This document shows positions 1 through 9,673 of a stretch of 64,000 nucleotides of DNA, one piece after another. A program made the translations under genes and the position numbers. A model generated the notes under the pieces. It searched no databases and was not told where the DNA came from. It was given only the letters and a program-made list of their open reading frames with translations. Source of the stretch: UBA7672 sp040398465 (GTDB lineage Bacteria > Pseudomonadota > Alphaproteobacteria > Caulobacterales > Hyphomonadaceae); assembly GCA_040398465.1 (NCBI GenBank), contig JBBAUA010000001.1, positions 1 to 64,000 on the forward strand, in the 5' to 3' direction. Each line of letters opens with the position of its first letter. Position 1 is the stretch's first letter.

Positions 1-574
1 ACTCTTCAAGTCTTCCGCGCTCAGTGCGTGCTCGATTGAATTGAGACGGGTTGAGAGAGCGTGTCTGTGTTGCGGCGAAGCCGCTTCGCAAAACAATCTC
101 CAATCGATGAGATGGGGTACATGTGGGGTATATTTCTGGCTGATGCAGCGTACGTGACTGATATCTAAAGAGTGGTGTTTCCAGTCCCCTCCACCAGCCT
201 TCCCGCCGAAGAGAGACCGTCCACGCGGGGGAGGGCCAACTGCTGCGCTTTGTGGCGCATTTCGCCCGATTGCGGTCGCCGCGCTTAACCGCCGTCTCGC
301 CAATCAGGCGGAGTGATCTTCCACATTAGGCCGTAACCGATGGCTGTCAGGGTTGCCTATGCAACCAAGGCAACCATGGGACCGGAACCTGGCCCAAAGG
401 CGGCTGCCAGCAGACTTGGATTTACAGCGGCACAAGACCAGCCGGCCGACGCTCCGGATCGTCGGGGCGCGGGAAGGAAGGTTGCGCCGTTGAGGTCCCC
501 TGCGGCCAAAAATCGACCGCATGGGGACCATAGGGCATTGGACAGACAGCTCCCTTGTCTGACCGCTCCCCAGC
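1..574. other. Left-edge stretch without a supported gene
   Basis: No gene here can be supported. Two short overlapping frames on opposite strands (about 304-645 and 340-696) have no recognisable domain and reach into the 3' end of the autotransporter gene. A minus-strand frame open off the left edge could read ALSTRLNSIEHALSAEDL, which loosely resembles the start of excisionase-like helix-turn-helix proteins, but it has no ATG and only a TTG at about 96. Two TGGGGTA copies (113-119 and 124-130) lie 11 bp apart. The hairpin at 494-529 is listed separately. Confidence 0.5.
494..529 (-). terminator. Strong hairpin downstream of the autotransporter gene
   Basis: GGTCCCCTGCGG pairs with CCGCA-T-GGGGACC, giving a 12-bp stem with one bulged T and an 11-nt loop. 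It lies about 45 nt beyond the autotransporter stop codon. No U-tract follows the stem in the minus direction, so it may be a stabilising 3' hairpin or a factor-assisted terminator, not a canonical intrinsic one. Confidence 0.4.
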
Positions 575-3500
575 CTAGAACTGGAACGCGACTCCGATGC
601 GGCCGAGGTGGCTGGAGGCGTCGCCGAGCCGGCCGTTGTAGTCAAACGTCAGGGCGGCATTCCCCGAGATTTGCCAGGCGACGCTTGCGTTTGTGAGCGC
701 CTGCGTGACTTCACGCGTATCGCCTTGCAACGCAACACGCGCGCCGCTGGCCGCGAATTCGACCGGGATGACCCGGCTGCCGCCAGCGATCGTTTGTCCG
801 ACGCCCACTCCGAAGCGAGGCGTTACGGTCTGACCGTTGCCTAGGTCGAAGGAGCGCTCGCCTTCGACAAGCGCTTCAACCTGGTAGGTATCGAACCCAC
901 GTTCCTTGACAGAAAGACGCAGCGGGCTCGATCCGTTCTCGACATACGCATCCTGTGTCTGCTGGACGTAGTCTGCGTTCAGTTTGCCGGAGAAGCTCCA
1001 GTCGGCCCACGCGCCCAACGCCTGGTCGAGAGAGCCGAAGGCGCCAAACAGACCCGATGTCGTCTCTCCTGTGATCGACGTCGTGACAGAATTGAACGAC
1101 ACGTTCCTAACAGTGTCCTGTTCGACCCCGCCGAGGAAGAGACCGCCGGTCCAGCGGGTTGGGCCTGACTTGTAGGAGAGGTATGCCCCAAGCATTACGC
1201 TCTTCTGCGTGCCGCCTCCGGCCTGCTCCTCAAGGTCAATCTCCGAGTCTGCCCAGCCGATCGCTCCGCCGAGCGACAGCCCAGGCGCTTTCGTTTCGGC
1301 GGCTCCGCCCATGGCAAGGCCGTTGCTGGAGTGGTCATAGCCGAGCGTGCTCGCGTGCGCATCGCGCTTCCCTTCGGCGGCAAACGTGTCCACCCACCAA
1401 CCATTCTTCGCGACGGTTTGGTCGCGACGACCCGCGACACCTTCGATGAATGCAAAGGAGGTGTCGCTTGCAGCAAGAAGTTGGCTGTTGAACGTCGACG
1501 GACGAGCGGACAACACTGTGGGTGCGACGGCCCCCGTAGAAGATCCATAGAGCACCGTCACGGGGAGACTCGCCCCTTGAACCTCGACATTGTCGAACTG
1601 TCCGGAAATCCCGCCGTTGGCGTTAAGGAAGGTTCCGCCGAAAGCTTCGGTCGCATCGGTGGAGATGAATCTCACCGTCCCGCCGAGATTGGCGCGTCCA
1701 CCGACCTGCAGAAGGTCCATGCGGTTGCCCGCGGTGTCGAACTCGATTTCCAGGACGCCGCCGCTCGACTGCGTGAAGTCGCCGCCGACGCTCAGGACCC
1801 CGATCGAATTGCCCGGAGCCAAGGTTCCGCCATTGGTGACTGATCCCGAGATCGTACCCGTACCGTCCAGCGTGGCGCCCACGGCAACCGTTGCATTGCC
1901 AGTGAGCGTCGTGTTGACGCGCACCCGTCCACCGTTGATGGCGAGCGTTCCGATGGAGAACGGGTTCGAGAGCGTCAGCGCACCTGCTCCAAGCTTGCGG
2001 AACGTGCCTGCGCCAGAGCCGCCAAGGCCAAAGACCGCATCCGTTGCCGTATCGAGCTCGAACGTTGCGCCGTTCGCGACATTCAGGGGCCCCGTTCCGA
2101 GAGCGGACAGGGCGGTGGTCCGCAACGTGCCGGCAGATACCAATGTCCCGCCCGTATAGGTATTGACGCCTGACAGCGTGCCAACCCCCAGCGAGGTCTT
2201 TTCCACCGACCCTGTTCCGCTAATCACGTTTGCAAGCGCGATGTCGCCAAGGCGCAGCGACGCGTTGTTGACGACTGCCCCCGTTCCCAGGGCGTCGCCA
2301 CGGTTCACAATCAGGCGGCCAACCGAGATGGTTGTTGACCCAGTGCGCGCGGCGGCCGAACCGTTGAGGGCAAGATCGCCTGCGCCCAACTTCACAAAGG
2401 CGCCGTCTCCCGACAGCACATTGGCCATCTGATTTGCGGTCGTCGCATTAATGTTGAGCGTAGCGCCCGAGGCAATCGAGACTGTGCCAGTCCCGAGCGC
2501 AGCAGAACCGTCCGCGCGAAGCGTACCGGCGGCCACTGTAGTCCCGCCGGTGAATGTGTTTGCGCCTGCGAGGACGCCCAGGCCAGAAGAAGTCTTCTCC
2601 AGCGTGCCTGTTCCGGAGATGGCGTTCAACACGGCAACGTTGCCGATACGAAGCGCGGCGTTGTTGAGGACGGCGCCGGAGCCCAGGGCGCTGCCATTGT
2701 TGAGGATGACACGGCCTTCGGAAACTGTCGTGCCGCCGGAGTAGTCGTTCTGGCCGCTCAGGATGAGATCGCCGCCGCCGGCCTTGGTGAGCGCGCCGGC
2801 GCCGGAGTACGACGTCGAAAACGCGTCGGTCGATGCGTTTTCGATAGCCAACGTTGCGCCGGAAGACGCGGTCACGCCGCCCGTTCCGAGCGCCGCGGAA
2901 TCGGTGACGCGTACCTGGCCCTGCGCGATATCGAGCCCGCCGGACAAGGTGTTGCCGAGCAGGGTCAACTCCCCGGTATTGGATTTTCGCATAAGCCCCG
3001 CGCCGGAGATCGTCTGGTTCAGCGTAGCGTTGCCGGCGATCGAGAAGTCGAGCGCAGCGCCGGACTGGACGCTGATCGCGCCAGTTCCCAGTTGGGCGAT
3101 GTCAGTGACGCGGATTGCGCCTTGCTGAATGTCGGTTCCACCCGCGTAGGTATTGGTGGTGAGAATCTCGACGGTGCCCGCGCCTGCCTTCACGAGACCG
3201 CCGGCACCGCTGATGATGTTGGCAAGCTGCGTGTCGGCCGTGTTGTTGAATCGCAGAGACGCGCCGCTGGCGACAGCGACAGTTCCTGTGCCGAGGGCCG
3301 CGCCCGTGGTGACTTCAAGCGCGCCCTGCTGAACGCTGGCGCCGCCCGAGAACGTGTTTGCACCCGAGAGGGTTGTTGTGCCGGCGCCTGTCTTGGTGAC
3401 GTTTCCTGCGCCAATGATCGCGCCGGAGACCGAGCCACTGGTGGCATGATCGAAGTTCAACGTGGCCCCACCGGCTACGCTGACCGCGCCGGTCCCGAGG

Positions 3501-5674
3501 GCTGTTGTCCCGGTGACGCGAAGCGTACCGCCGGCGACGCTTGTGCCGCCAGTGTAAGTGTTCGCCCCAGACAGTGTGCCAACGCCGGAAGACGTCTTCT
3601 CGACGGAGCCGGATCCGGAGATTACGTTGTCGACTGAGATGTTGCCCAGGCGAAGCTGAGCGTCGTTGACGACTGCGCTGGTTCCAAGCGCGCTGCCGTT
3701 GTTGAGGACGATCCGTCCAGCCGAAATTCGTGTTGTGCCGGTCAGGCCGGAATTCGCTGTCGACAGGATGAGGTCGCCTGCTCCGGTCTTGTCAAAGGTC
3801 CCGGCGCCCGCGAGCGCATTGGCGAGGCTCATTGTCCCCGCGTTGGCAAGGTTGAAGGTCGCCCCGCCAGATATGTTGACTGCGCCTGAACCGAGCGGCG
3901 CAGCGGACGTTGTCTGCAGTGTGCCGGCAAGCACGTTAGTGCCGCCCGTGTGGGTGTTGGTTCCAGTCAGAATGCCGACGCCGGTCGATCCCTTTTCGAC
4001 GGCGCCCGCGCCCGTGATCGTGTTGGCAACCGTATGCTCGCCAAACTGGAATGCTGCACCGGAGCTGATGTCGATGCCGCCCGCGCCAAGTCCCGCACCC
4101 GAGGACGACGCCCCGAGGATCAGGCGGCCGCCAGTGATCGATGTGCCGCCGCTATATGCGGTCAGGTTGCAGCATCCCGCGTTGGTGAAGGTGAGGTCAC
4201 CCGCGCCGGATTTCAGCAGAGCGCCCGCGCCGACAATGATGCCGTTGCCCGTGGCGTTGGTCGCCTGGTTGATCTCGAGGATCGAGCCGGCTGCGAGCGT
4301 CACGGCGCCCCGACCCAGTGCAGTGACGCCAATGGCGTTCAACCGGCCGGCATCGACTCGCGTGTCGCCATGAACGTTCACGCCGCCAAGCGTCGTTACG
4401 CCAGCGCCCGATTTGATGACAGTGCCGCCTCCTCCTGTAATGCTGTTGGCGAGCGTGATGTCGCCAACATTCAGAGTTCCGTTCAGGGTAATTGCCGCAG
4501 TGCCCAGTGCGGCGGCGTCGGTGATCGTGGCGGCGCCGCTGGAAACATTGAACCAGCCGGTGAACCCGCTGTTAGCTTGCGCGATGGTCAGGGTTCCCGC
4601 GCCATCCTTGAAGAATGTACCGGCGCCCGAGAGGCTCTGGGTCAGCGTGCCGGCGGTGGACTGGTTCAGGACGAGATTGGCGCCCAGATCTATGCTGATC
4701 GCGGCATTCGACGCGCCAAGTGAAGCAAGTCCGCCGGTGACGTCGAGGATCGCGCCCGCGCCAGTGACGTTGATGTTCGTGAAGTCGTGTGTTCCCGCAA
4801 GATTGAACCTGCCGGCGCCAGTCTTGTCGAGCGTCTCGATGCCGGTCGTGTTGAAGAGCGCCAGGGTCGTGTTTTCGCCCGTCAGATTGAGAGTGTCTGC
4901 GCCTAGGCCGCCATCGAACCGGAAGGCCGTGTTGTTGGTGTTGTTAAACTCCGTGAGCCGTGTTGCATCGCCGAAGATAAATGTGTCCGCGCCGTCGCCG
5001 CCATCAATGGTCTGGACCACTCCGGCCGCCTGGCGACCCAAAACCTCGCCACCGATGTCGAACGTATTTGCCCCGCTGCCGCCTTGCATCAGAAGGCCGG
5101 TGTAGGAAGACATGGCGGACGCGAGCGTGCCGCCGCTCAAGCGTAACTGACTGTTAGCTCCCGCCAGCTGGATCGCCTGGGTGGTTGTCACGATTCCGTT
5201 CTGCTGGATCTCGAGAACCGCGTTAGCCCCTGAAAGCGAAAACAGGCTCCCTGAGTTGTTGAGTATCTGTCCGCCAGTGCTCTGACTTCCTCCGACAATC
5301 ACTCGCGCATTGTCGCCCGTCAGGCTGATCGCTACATCCGATATTGAGCCGGCGCTGTTGGTGCTGGACGAGGCGCCTGTGACGGTGAGTGTATCTCCGC
5401 CTCCGCCGAGAGTTATCGAGCTGGTGGGGACGATCTGTGAGTTCTCGGCAACGACGACAGTGACGTTGCTCACGGCGTTGCTTGCGGAGCCAATCGTCAA
5501 GTTCTGGGTCAGGTTCGTGCAGGTCGCTGTTGCGCTTGGTCCAAGGTTCGCGAGCGTTCCGGACCCGGTCACCGTGCACGTCGCATGCGCCTGAGCGCCT
5601 GCGCTGACCGCAATCAGCGAAACGCCTGCTCCAAGCAGGCGGAGTCCGAAGTTCTCATGGATCTTGGTGGTCAT
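575..5674 (-). CDS. Large autotransporter adhesin with PATR-type passenger repeats (type Va secretion)
   Basis: The product is a 1699-residue exported protein. The start was set at ATG 5674 (MTTKIHENFGLRLL), not the longer frame from 5797, because GAGGGG precedes it and a signal peptide ending near AGAQAHA follows. The passenger is built from dozens of autotransporter-associated beta-strand units of the type GAGTxxLSGxNTYTGGT, expected to form a beta-helix. A conserved 80-90-residue segment (GSALG-VNNA-LRLG-ISGTGSVEKTS) recurs at least three times. The last 280 residues or so form the translocating beta-barrel and end in the terminal Phe typical of outer-membrane proteins. No protease or enzyme motif was seen in the passenger, so adhesion or aggregation is the likely role. 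It lies 225 bp downstream of a co-oriented two-component pair that probably controls it. Confidence 0.9.
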   Translation of the reverse strand: MTTKIHENFGLRLLGAGVSLIAVSAGAQAHATCTVTGSGTLANLGPSATATCTNLTQNLTIGSASNAVSNVTVVVAENSQIVPTSSITLGGGGDTLTVTGASSSTNSAGSISDVAISLTGDNARVIVGGSQSTGGQILNNSGSLFSLSGANAVLEIQQNGIVTTTQAIQLAGANSQLRLSGGTLASAMSSYTGLLMQGGSGANTFDIGGEVLGRQAAGVVQTIDGGDGADTFIFGDATRLTEFNNTNNTAFRFDGGLGADTLNLTGENTTLALFNTTGIETLDKTGAGRFNLAGTHDFTNINVTGAGAILDVTGGLASLGASNAAISIDLGANLVLNQSTAGTLTQSLSGAGTFFKDGAGTLTIAQANSGFTGWFNVSSGAATITDAAALGTAAITLNGTLNVGDITLANSITGGGGTVIKSGAGVTTLGGVNVHGDTRVDAGRLNAIGVTALGRGAVTLAAGSILEINQATNATGNGIIVGAGALLKSGAGDLTFTNAGCCNLTAYSGGTSITGGRLILGASSSGAGLGAGGIDISSGAAFQFGEHTVANTITGAGAVEKGSTGVGILTGTNTHTGGTNVLAGTLQTTSAAPLGSGAVNISGGATFNLANAGTMSLANALAGAGTFDKTGAGDLILSTANSGLTGTTRISAGRIVLNNGSALGTSAVVNDAQLRLGNISVDNVISGSGSVEKTSSGVGTLSGANTYTGGTSVAGGTLRVTGTTALGTGAVSVAGGATLNFDHATSGSVSGAIIGAGNVTKTGAGTTTLSGANTFSGGASVQQGALEVTTGAALGTGTVAVASGASLRFNNTADTQLANIISGAGGLVKAGAGTVEILTTNTYAGGTDIQQGAIRVTDIAQLGTGAISVQSGAALDFSIAGNATLNQTISGAGLMRKSNTGELTLLGNTLSGGLDIAQGQVRVTDSAALGTGGVTASSGATLAIENASTDAFSTSYSGAGALTKAGGGDLILSGQNDYSGGTTVSEGRVILNNGSALGSGAVLNNAALRIGNVAVLNAISGTGTLEKTSSGLGVLAGANTFTGGTTVAAGTLRADGSAALGTGTVSIASGATLNINATTANQMANVLSGDGAFVKLGAGDLALNGSAAARTGSTTISVGRLIVNRGDALGTGAVVNNASLRLGDIALANVISGTGSVEKTSLGVGTLSGVNTYTGGTLVSAGTLRTTALSALGTGPLNVANGATFELDTATDAVFGLGGSGAGTFRKLGAGALTLSNPFSIGTLAINGGRVRVNTTLTGNATVAVGATLDGTGTISGSVTNGGTLAPGNSIGVLSVGGDFTQSSGGVLEIEFDTAGNRMDLLQVGGRANLGGTVRFISTDATEAFGGTFLNANGGISGQFDNVEVQGASLPVTVLYGSSTGAVAPTVLSARPSTFNSQLLAASDTSFAFIEGVAGRRDQTVAKNGWWVDTFAAEGKRDAHASTLGYDHSSNGLAMGGAAETKAPGLSLGGAIGWADSEIDLEEQAGGGTQKSVMLGAYLSYKSGPTRWTGGLFLGGVEQDTVRNVSFNSVTTSITGETTSGLFGAFGSLDQALGAWADWSFSGKLNADYVQQTQDAYVENGSSPLRLSVKERGFDTYQVEALVEGERSFDLGNGQTVTPRFGVGVGQTIAGGSRVIPVEFAASGARVALQGDTREVTQALTNASVAWQISGNAALTFDYNGRLGDASSHLGRIGVAFQF

Positions 5675-5742
5675 TTGATTCCCCTCGATGGCGAAACACT
5701 GCAATCGGGGGAACGGTAGGCGGACGTATCCAGCGGCGGCAT

Positions 5743-5756
5743 GCCATAGGTATGGC
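5743..5756 (-). promoter_or_regulatory. Candidate NarL/FixJ-type response-regulator site
   Basis: An inverted repeat, GCCATA-GG-TATGGC, lies 70-80 bp upstream of the autotransporter start. Read on the minus strand it contains TACCTAT (5746-5752), an exact match to the NarL heptamer TACYYMT. The adjacent regulator is a NarL/FixJ-type protein, so this is a plausible operator. Short matches of this kind also arise by chance. Confidence 0.3.
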
Positions 5757-5899
5757 TTCGCATGTGTCCAGCGCAGCGTGTGTTCTCGGATACACAAGTC
5801 ACAAAAGTCGCCGGAGTGCTCCAGCAGGAGCGAAACACGTTGGCGTAAGGCGGGAAAACGGGAGTCGTTAAAGCAGCCCGCGTGATAAGCGGTTTCGGT

Positions 5900-6586
5900 T
5901 CAGACCTTGAGCTGCCCCGATTTCATCGCGGTATAGACGGCTTCGCCGCGCGAGTTGACTGCGAGTTTCCGATAGATCGACTTCACATAATTGCCGACGG
6001 TCAGAGGAGAAATCTCCAGCGACTTGGCTGCCTCCTTGTAGGACAGTCCGCGCGCAAACAGCTTCAGAAGCTCGACTTCGCGCGTGGTCAGGCCAGATTG
6101 TTCGCTGGCAAGACCGGTATGTCCGGCGCCGCCGCGAAGCGATTCGAGCAGATACACCGCAGCAGAGGGACTCACTGGAGCGCCGCCGGCCAGCGTCGCC
6201 TCAATGCCCGACAGGACAGTTGCGCTGTCTGAGTCTTTCAGAAGATAACCGTCAGCGCCCGCCGACAATGCCGCAACAACGGTCTCCCGGTCGCCAAAAG
6301 AGGTCACGACGAGAACAAACGCTGCTGGGCCCTGCTTGATTTCGCCGATGATCGACAGGCCACTGCCATCCGGAAGTCCCAGGTCGAGAAGCACAAGGTC
6401 TGGGCGGTCGGCGAGCAGACTCCGCGCCTCGCTCAGATTGTGTGCCGACCCAGCGAGTTTCATGTGTCCACAGGACCGGATGATGTCGGCAAAGTGCTCG
6501 CACACAACCGGATCATCATCGACCACAAGGATGCGGGCGGCGTTGCCTTCGTTTCGGGCGTGGGCGGTCTGCACACTTTCCGTCAT
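5900..6586 (-). CDS. NarL/FixJ-family response regulator
   Basis: This 228-residue DNA-binding regulator acts in the cytoplasm. Residues 18-135 form a receiver domain with acidic residues VVDDD, the phospho-acceptor Asp68 in LVLLDLGLPDG and the conserved Lys117 in LLKD. Residues 165-223 form a LuxR-type helix-turn-helix (LTTREVELLKLFARG...EISPLTVGNYVKSIY). It overlaps the upstream kinase gene by 4 bp (ATGA), so the two are translationally coupled and form a cognate pair. The nearest downstream gene is the autotransporter, 225 bp away on the same strand, which makes it the first candidate target. The family assignment is secure; the target is inference. Confidence 0.95.
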   Translation of the reverse strand: MTESVQTAHARNEGNAARILVVDDDPVVCEHFADIIRSCGHMKLAGSAHNLSEARSLLADRPDLVLLDLGLPDGSGLSIIGEIKQGPAAFVLVVTSFGDRETVVAALSAGADGYLLKDSDSATVLSGIEATLAGGAPVSPSAAVYLLESLRGGAGHTGLASEQSGLTTREVELLKLFARGLSYKEAAKSLEISPLTVGNYVKSIYRKLAVNSRGEAVYTAMKSGQLKV

Positions 6587-8526
6587 GTGGCCTGAACGCC
6601 CTTGTCCAACGAGCTTTGTGCGTCGTCGCGCAAATCCTCACCCACATCTGCGTTCATCACTGTAGCGGGGAGGTCAAGCGTCACGCGTACGCCGCCCGTC
6701 CCGAATGCGATGTCAAGACCTGCGCCCGCGGCGGCAGCGCGATTCGCCATGTTGCGGAGGCCGCGCCCGGATCCAATTGCGCCGCCGGACGCCGCGCCGT
6801 CGTCAGTTATGGTGATGCGTGGCAGATGCGGCGCTCCAGGTTGCGGAGCAATAGACATCTCAATCATGCCCCCTTTGGAGTGCTTGAGCGCATTCGTTAC
6901 CGCTTCCTGTAGAATTCGGAAAACCTGAAGGGTAGGGCGTGGTCCGTAGTCAGGAAAATCCTCACCAAATGTGTTCTTCCACTCGAACCGGAAGCCAGCC
7001 GCTTCGATTCGAGGACGCATGCGGTCGCGGAACAGCAGCAATGCGGCGCTGAGGGACTCTCCGACAGAGTCCATCGACGAGATCATTAATCGCATCTCAT
7101 CGACGACAGACTGAAGGCCTTCTGCGACGCGCTCGGGATTGGCTTCCCCCCGACGCGCCGCAAGCAGCATGGACATCAACTGGCTGCCTAGCCCGTCATG
7201 CATGTCGCGCAGGATGCGTTGGCGTTCATCCTGGTGTGCTTTCTCACGATCGAACATCCGTTCACGCTGGTGTGCAGCGCGAAGCTCGGCGGTGCGTTCA
7301 TCGAGCTGGCTCGCAAGTGTCGCGTTCAACTGCGCTGATGACTGGAACAGCCGCACATTGCCCGCGAGGAACGCGCAGACAAATCCTACGATAAGCAACG
7401 GCATTGACGTGTTCACGTTGTCGCCGAGCGGAATGTCCGTCAGCGTGCCAACGGAGTCGGCGACGATCAGCGACAGGCACAAGAAGAAGAACGCAAGCTG
7501 CCAAACATGCCCGAGGTTGCGTCGAAACACGGAATGGACAAACAGGCCCATCGAGCCAAATGCCAGAACCGCCGAAAAGATCATGCTGATCCGATCAATC
7601 GTATCAATCCCTTCCCAGAGGCTCCAGCTCTGGATCGCCGCCGTGGCCAGCATCAGTGCGACGTAGGCGCCCAGCGACGCGATCGCGACGGGCTTTCGTA
7701 GACCTGCGTTGGCTGAGTTAGCGAAATTGAGCCACGCCACCGGAATGAAATTCACCAGCGCGTACAGGGCGAAGATCCGAGCCTCTCCGGATACCGGCGG
7801 CGTTGTCCACTCGTAATAGAAAAGCTTTGCTGTCCAGCTTGCGATCAGAAGGAAGGCCCAGAGCACCTCGTTGTGCGACACCGAGCGCACAAGGACGATC
7901 AGGGCGAACAAGCCGACCACACACCCGACAGTCAGGCTGATCGTAAACCACTGATTGAGCCAGAACAGGCGCGGGGCGAACTGCGCCTTGAGCGTCCTGT
8001 AGTCACCTATGATCGGAGGCGCGACGAAGAATTCGGGCGTGGCTGAATCGCGCGCCAGGAGCAGACCGACAACGTTATCTCCGGTTTTCATGGCGCCAGC
8101 GGGGATACGAAAGACCGACCGGATGCCGCCGTGATAAGTCATGCCCGGTTGCGTCAGTACGCCCTCGGCATAGATGACCGAGCCATTCACGGTCAGCCGG
8201 TAGTTGTCCGAACCGACTATTGGATAGAGTCCAAGTCCTTCGGCGGGCACACTGTCGAGGTTGAAATGCATGCGCACACCGCGGTACCCGGCGCGCTCAC
8301 AGCACTCTTCATACGGGAGTTCGGTGGTCTCGAACGTAGCCGTTTCAAGAGATTCGGGCGTTCCGTCCGCGAGGGTGGCGACCTCGGCGGATATGATGTC
8401 CAGGCTCTCAACTTCTGGGCGCGGCGCTTGGATCCAGAGCTTCACGATCGCCCAGTACCCGATCTGGAGCACCAGGCAGGCCAGTACAAGGTGCGCGATG
8501 CGCCGTCGTTTGTCCGGCCTCCACAT
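6583..8526 (-). CDS. Membrane sensor histidine kinase, HisKA_3 (NarX/DesK) type
   Basis: The 647-residue product starts with a membrane anchor at 10-31, followed by an extracytoplasmic beta-sandwich-like region (about 32-185) and a run of seven or eight membrane helices (about 190-395). This layout resembles 7TMR-DISM sensors. A short coiled coil leads to the dimerisation/phospho-acceptor helix, with His443 in ILRDMHDGLGSQ, and to a HATPase domain with N-box Asn545 (EAVTNALKHS) and G-box GRGLRNMANRA. It phosphorylates the coupled response regulator (4-bp overlap). The ligand cannot be read from the sequence; two adjacent cysteines in ELPYEECCERAG lie in the external domain. Confidence 0.93.
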   Translation of the reverse strand: MWRPDKRRRIAHLVLACLVLQIGYWAIVKLWIQAPRPEVESLDIISAEVATLADGTPESLETATFETTELPYEECCERAGYRGVRMHFNLDSVPAEGLGLYPIVGSDNYRLTVNGSVIYAEGVLTQPGMTYHGGIRSVFRIPAGAMKTGDNVVGLLLARDSATPEFFVAPPIIGDYRTLKAQFAPRLFWLNQWFTISLTVGCVVGLFALIVLVRSVSHNEVLWAFLLIASWTAKLFYYEWTTPPVSGEARIFALYALVNFIPVAWLNFANSANAGLRKPVAIASLGAYVALMLATAAIQSWSLWEGIDTIDRISMIFSAVLAFGSMGLFVHSVFRRNLGHVWQLAFFFLCLSLIVADSVGTLTDIPLGDNVNTSMPLLIVGFVCAFLAGNVRLFQSSAQLNATLASQLDERTAELRAAHQRERMFDREKAHQDERQRILRDMHDGLGSQLMSMLLAARRGEANPERVAEGLQSVVDEMRLMISSMDSVGESLSAALLLFRDRMRPRIEAAGFRFEWKNTFGEDFPDYGPRPTLQVFRILQEAVTNALKHSKGGMIEMSIAPQPGAPHLPRITITDDGAASGGAIGSGRGLRNMANRAAAAGAGLDIAFGTGGVRVTLDLPATVMNADVGEDLRDDAQSSLDKGVQAT

Positions 8527-9673
8527 GTCCTAACGCCTAACTCGCCCGTTGGGAGCACCCACGACCGTGAGCCTCTTGTTCCGGGACCTCTACGACTATT
8601 TCCCCACCATATTCATGGCGCCGATCCTGTTGCGCCAACAGCCATATCTATGGTGCTGGCGAACCGCTTGCGTGAGAGGGACTCCCATATGGACAGTTGA
8701 CCTAACGGAGAGTTGGGTGTGAACCGGCGCGGGGTCCGGACGCCGATCGGCGCACTACGATTTTGATTTTGCTGGAAGCCGAGGGGTCATCTTCGGGTGC
8801 CTGTTCACAGGCAACTGCCTTGGACGTCGCGCGATGTCTATCCATGTGCCGCGCTGGCGCGACTTCCATTCTCGCGCGTGAAATTCGGTTCGCCGGGGAG
8901 CCGTGCAGGGCGATGCGCCTGATCTGCCGCATGTCGAAATAGCGTCGCTTCCCGTGCCGGTCGGGGTAGCTACCTCGCCCACCCACATCTCTTGCGACGG
9001 TCGAGAATAACTCTGCGACCGTGAGCGTTGTCAGCTTTGCAGAACGTAACTCGGCGGCGCTGGTGGCGGTCACATGCACTATCTTCAGCAGATTGAATGC
9101 GGCCTGCCGACGAAAGATCTTGTGCTGGCGGGAGGTCCTTGCGAGCAGCCATCAGCCGGGGGTGTCAGCGAAGGCCGCCGCAGGGCTCGGTTCAAGCCGG
9201 GCTCGCCGTGGCGCGCCAATGGTGACGCGGGCCAGCGGCTCACCTGGCGAGGGCGCAACTTCATCGAAGCTTTCGCCGCGATAAATCACTGCGATCTGGT
9301 GCTGGCGACAATGTTGGATCTGCTCCCGGGCGAGGCTCATGTTTTACCGGCACACGGAGCGCCGAGCGCTGAGCGCCTGAGGTATTACCATTTGGTATGT
9401 GGGGCCTCTCCTGGAAGCGAGATGCGGGCCGGGTATAACTGGGTCGCCTTGCGTGCCGGCGATTTCTGGCGGGTCCAGGGAGCCCCGCTTCCGCGGATTG
9501 TTCGCGGCGGTTGCGAGGGTGGGCTTCATCTTGAGATCGTGCTTGCGCTTCGATATGCCCCGCCGCGAGCAGGCCTGATGGCTGAAGACGAGAATTTTGG
9601 CGGCCGCCAGAATAAATCCAGCGCGGCGGCGTAGTCGCCCGGTGGGAATTTTTTCGTGAATGGGAAATCACCA
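8527..9673. other. 1.1-kb region with no supported gene
   Basis: The region separates the kinase gene from the acidic-repeat gene. Open frames exist on both strands (for example 8702-9079 minus, 125 codons; 9074-9634 plus, 186 codons), but they overlap each other, are rich in Arg/Ala/Pro as chance frames in GC-rich DNA are, and show no recognisable domain. The minus-strand frame around 9000-9100 (NLLKIVHVTATSAAELRSA) is the most protein-like and could be a decayed gene. The kinase promoter and the leader of the repeat gene should lie at the two ends. Confidence 0.4.

Noticed and set aside
1590..5105. A series of long plus-strand open frames (up to 257 codons) across the autotransporter gene
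   Set aside because: They are antisense frames of a repetitive GC-rich gene, rich in Pro/Ala/Val, with no domain or ribosome site, and they lie opposite a clear beta-barrel protein.
9074..9634. A 186-codon plus-strand frame
   Set aside because: No domain, no good start site, and composition like the opposite-strand chance frames.
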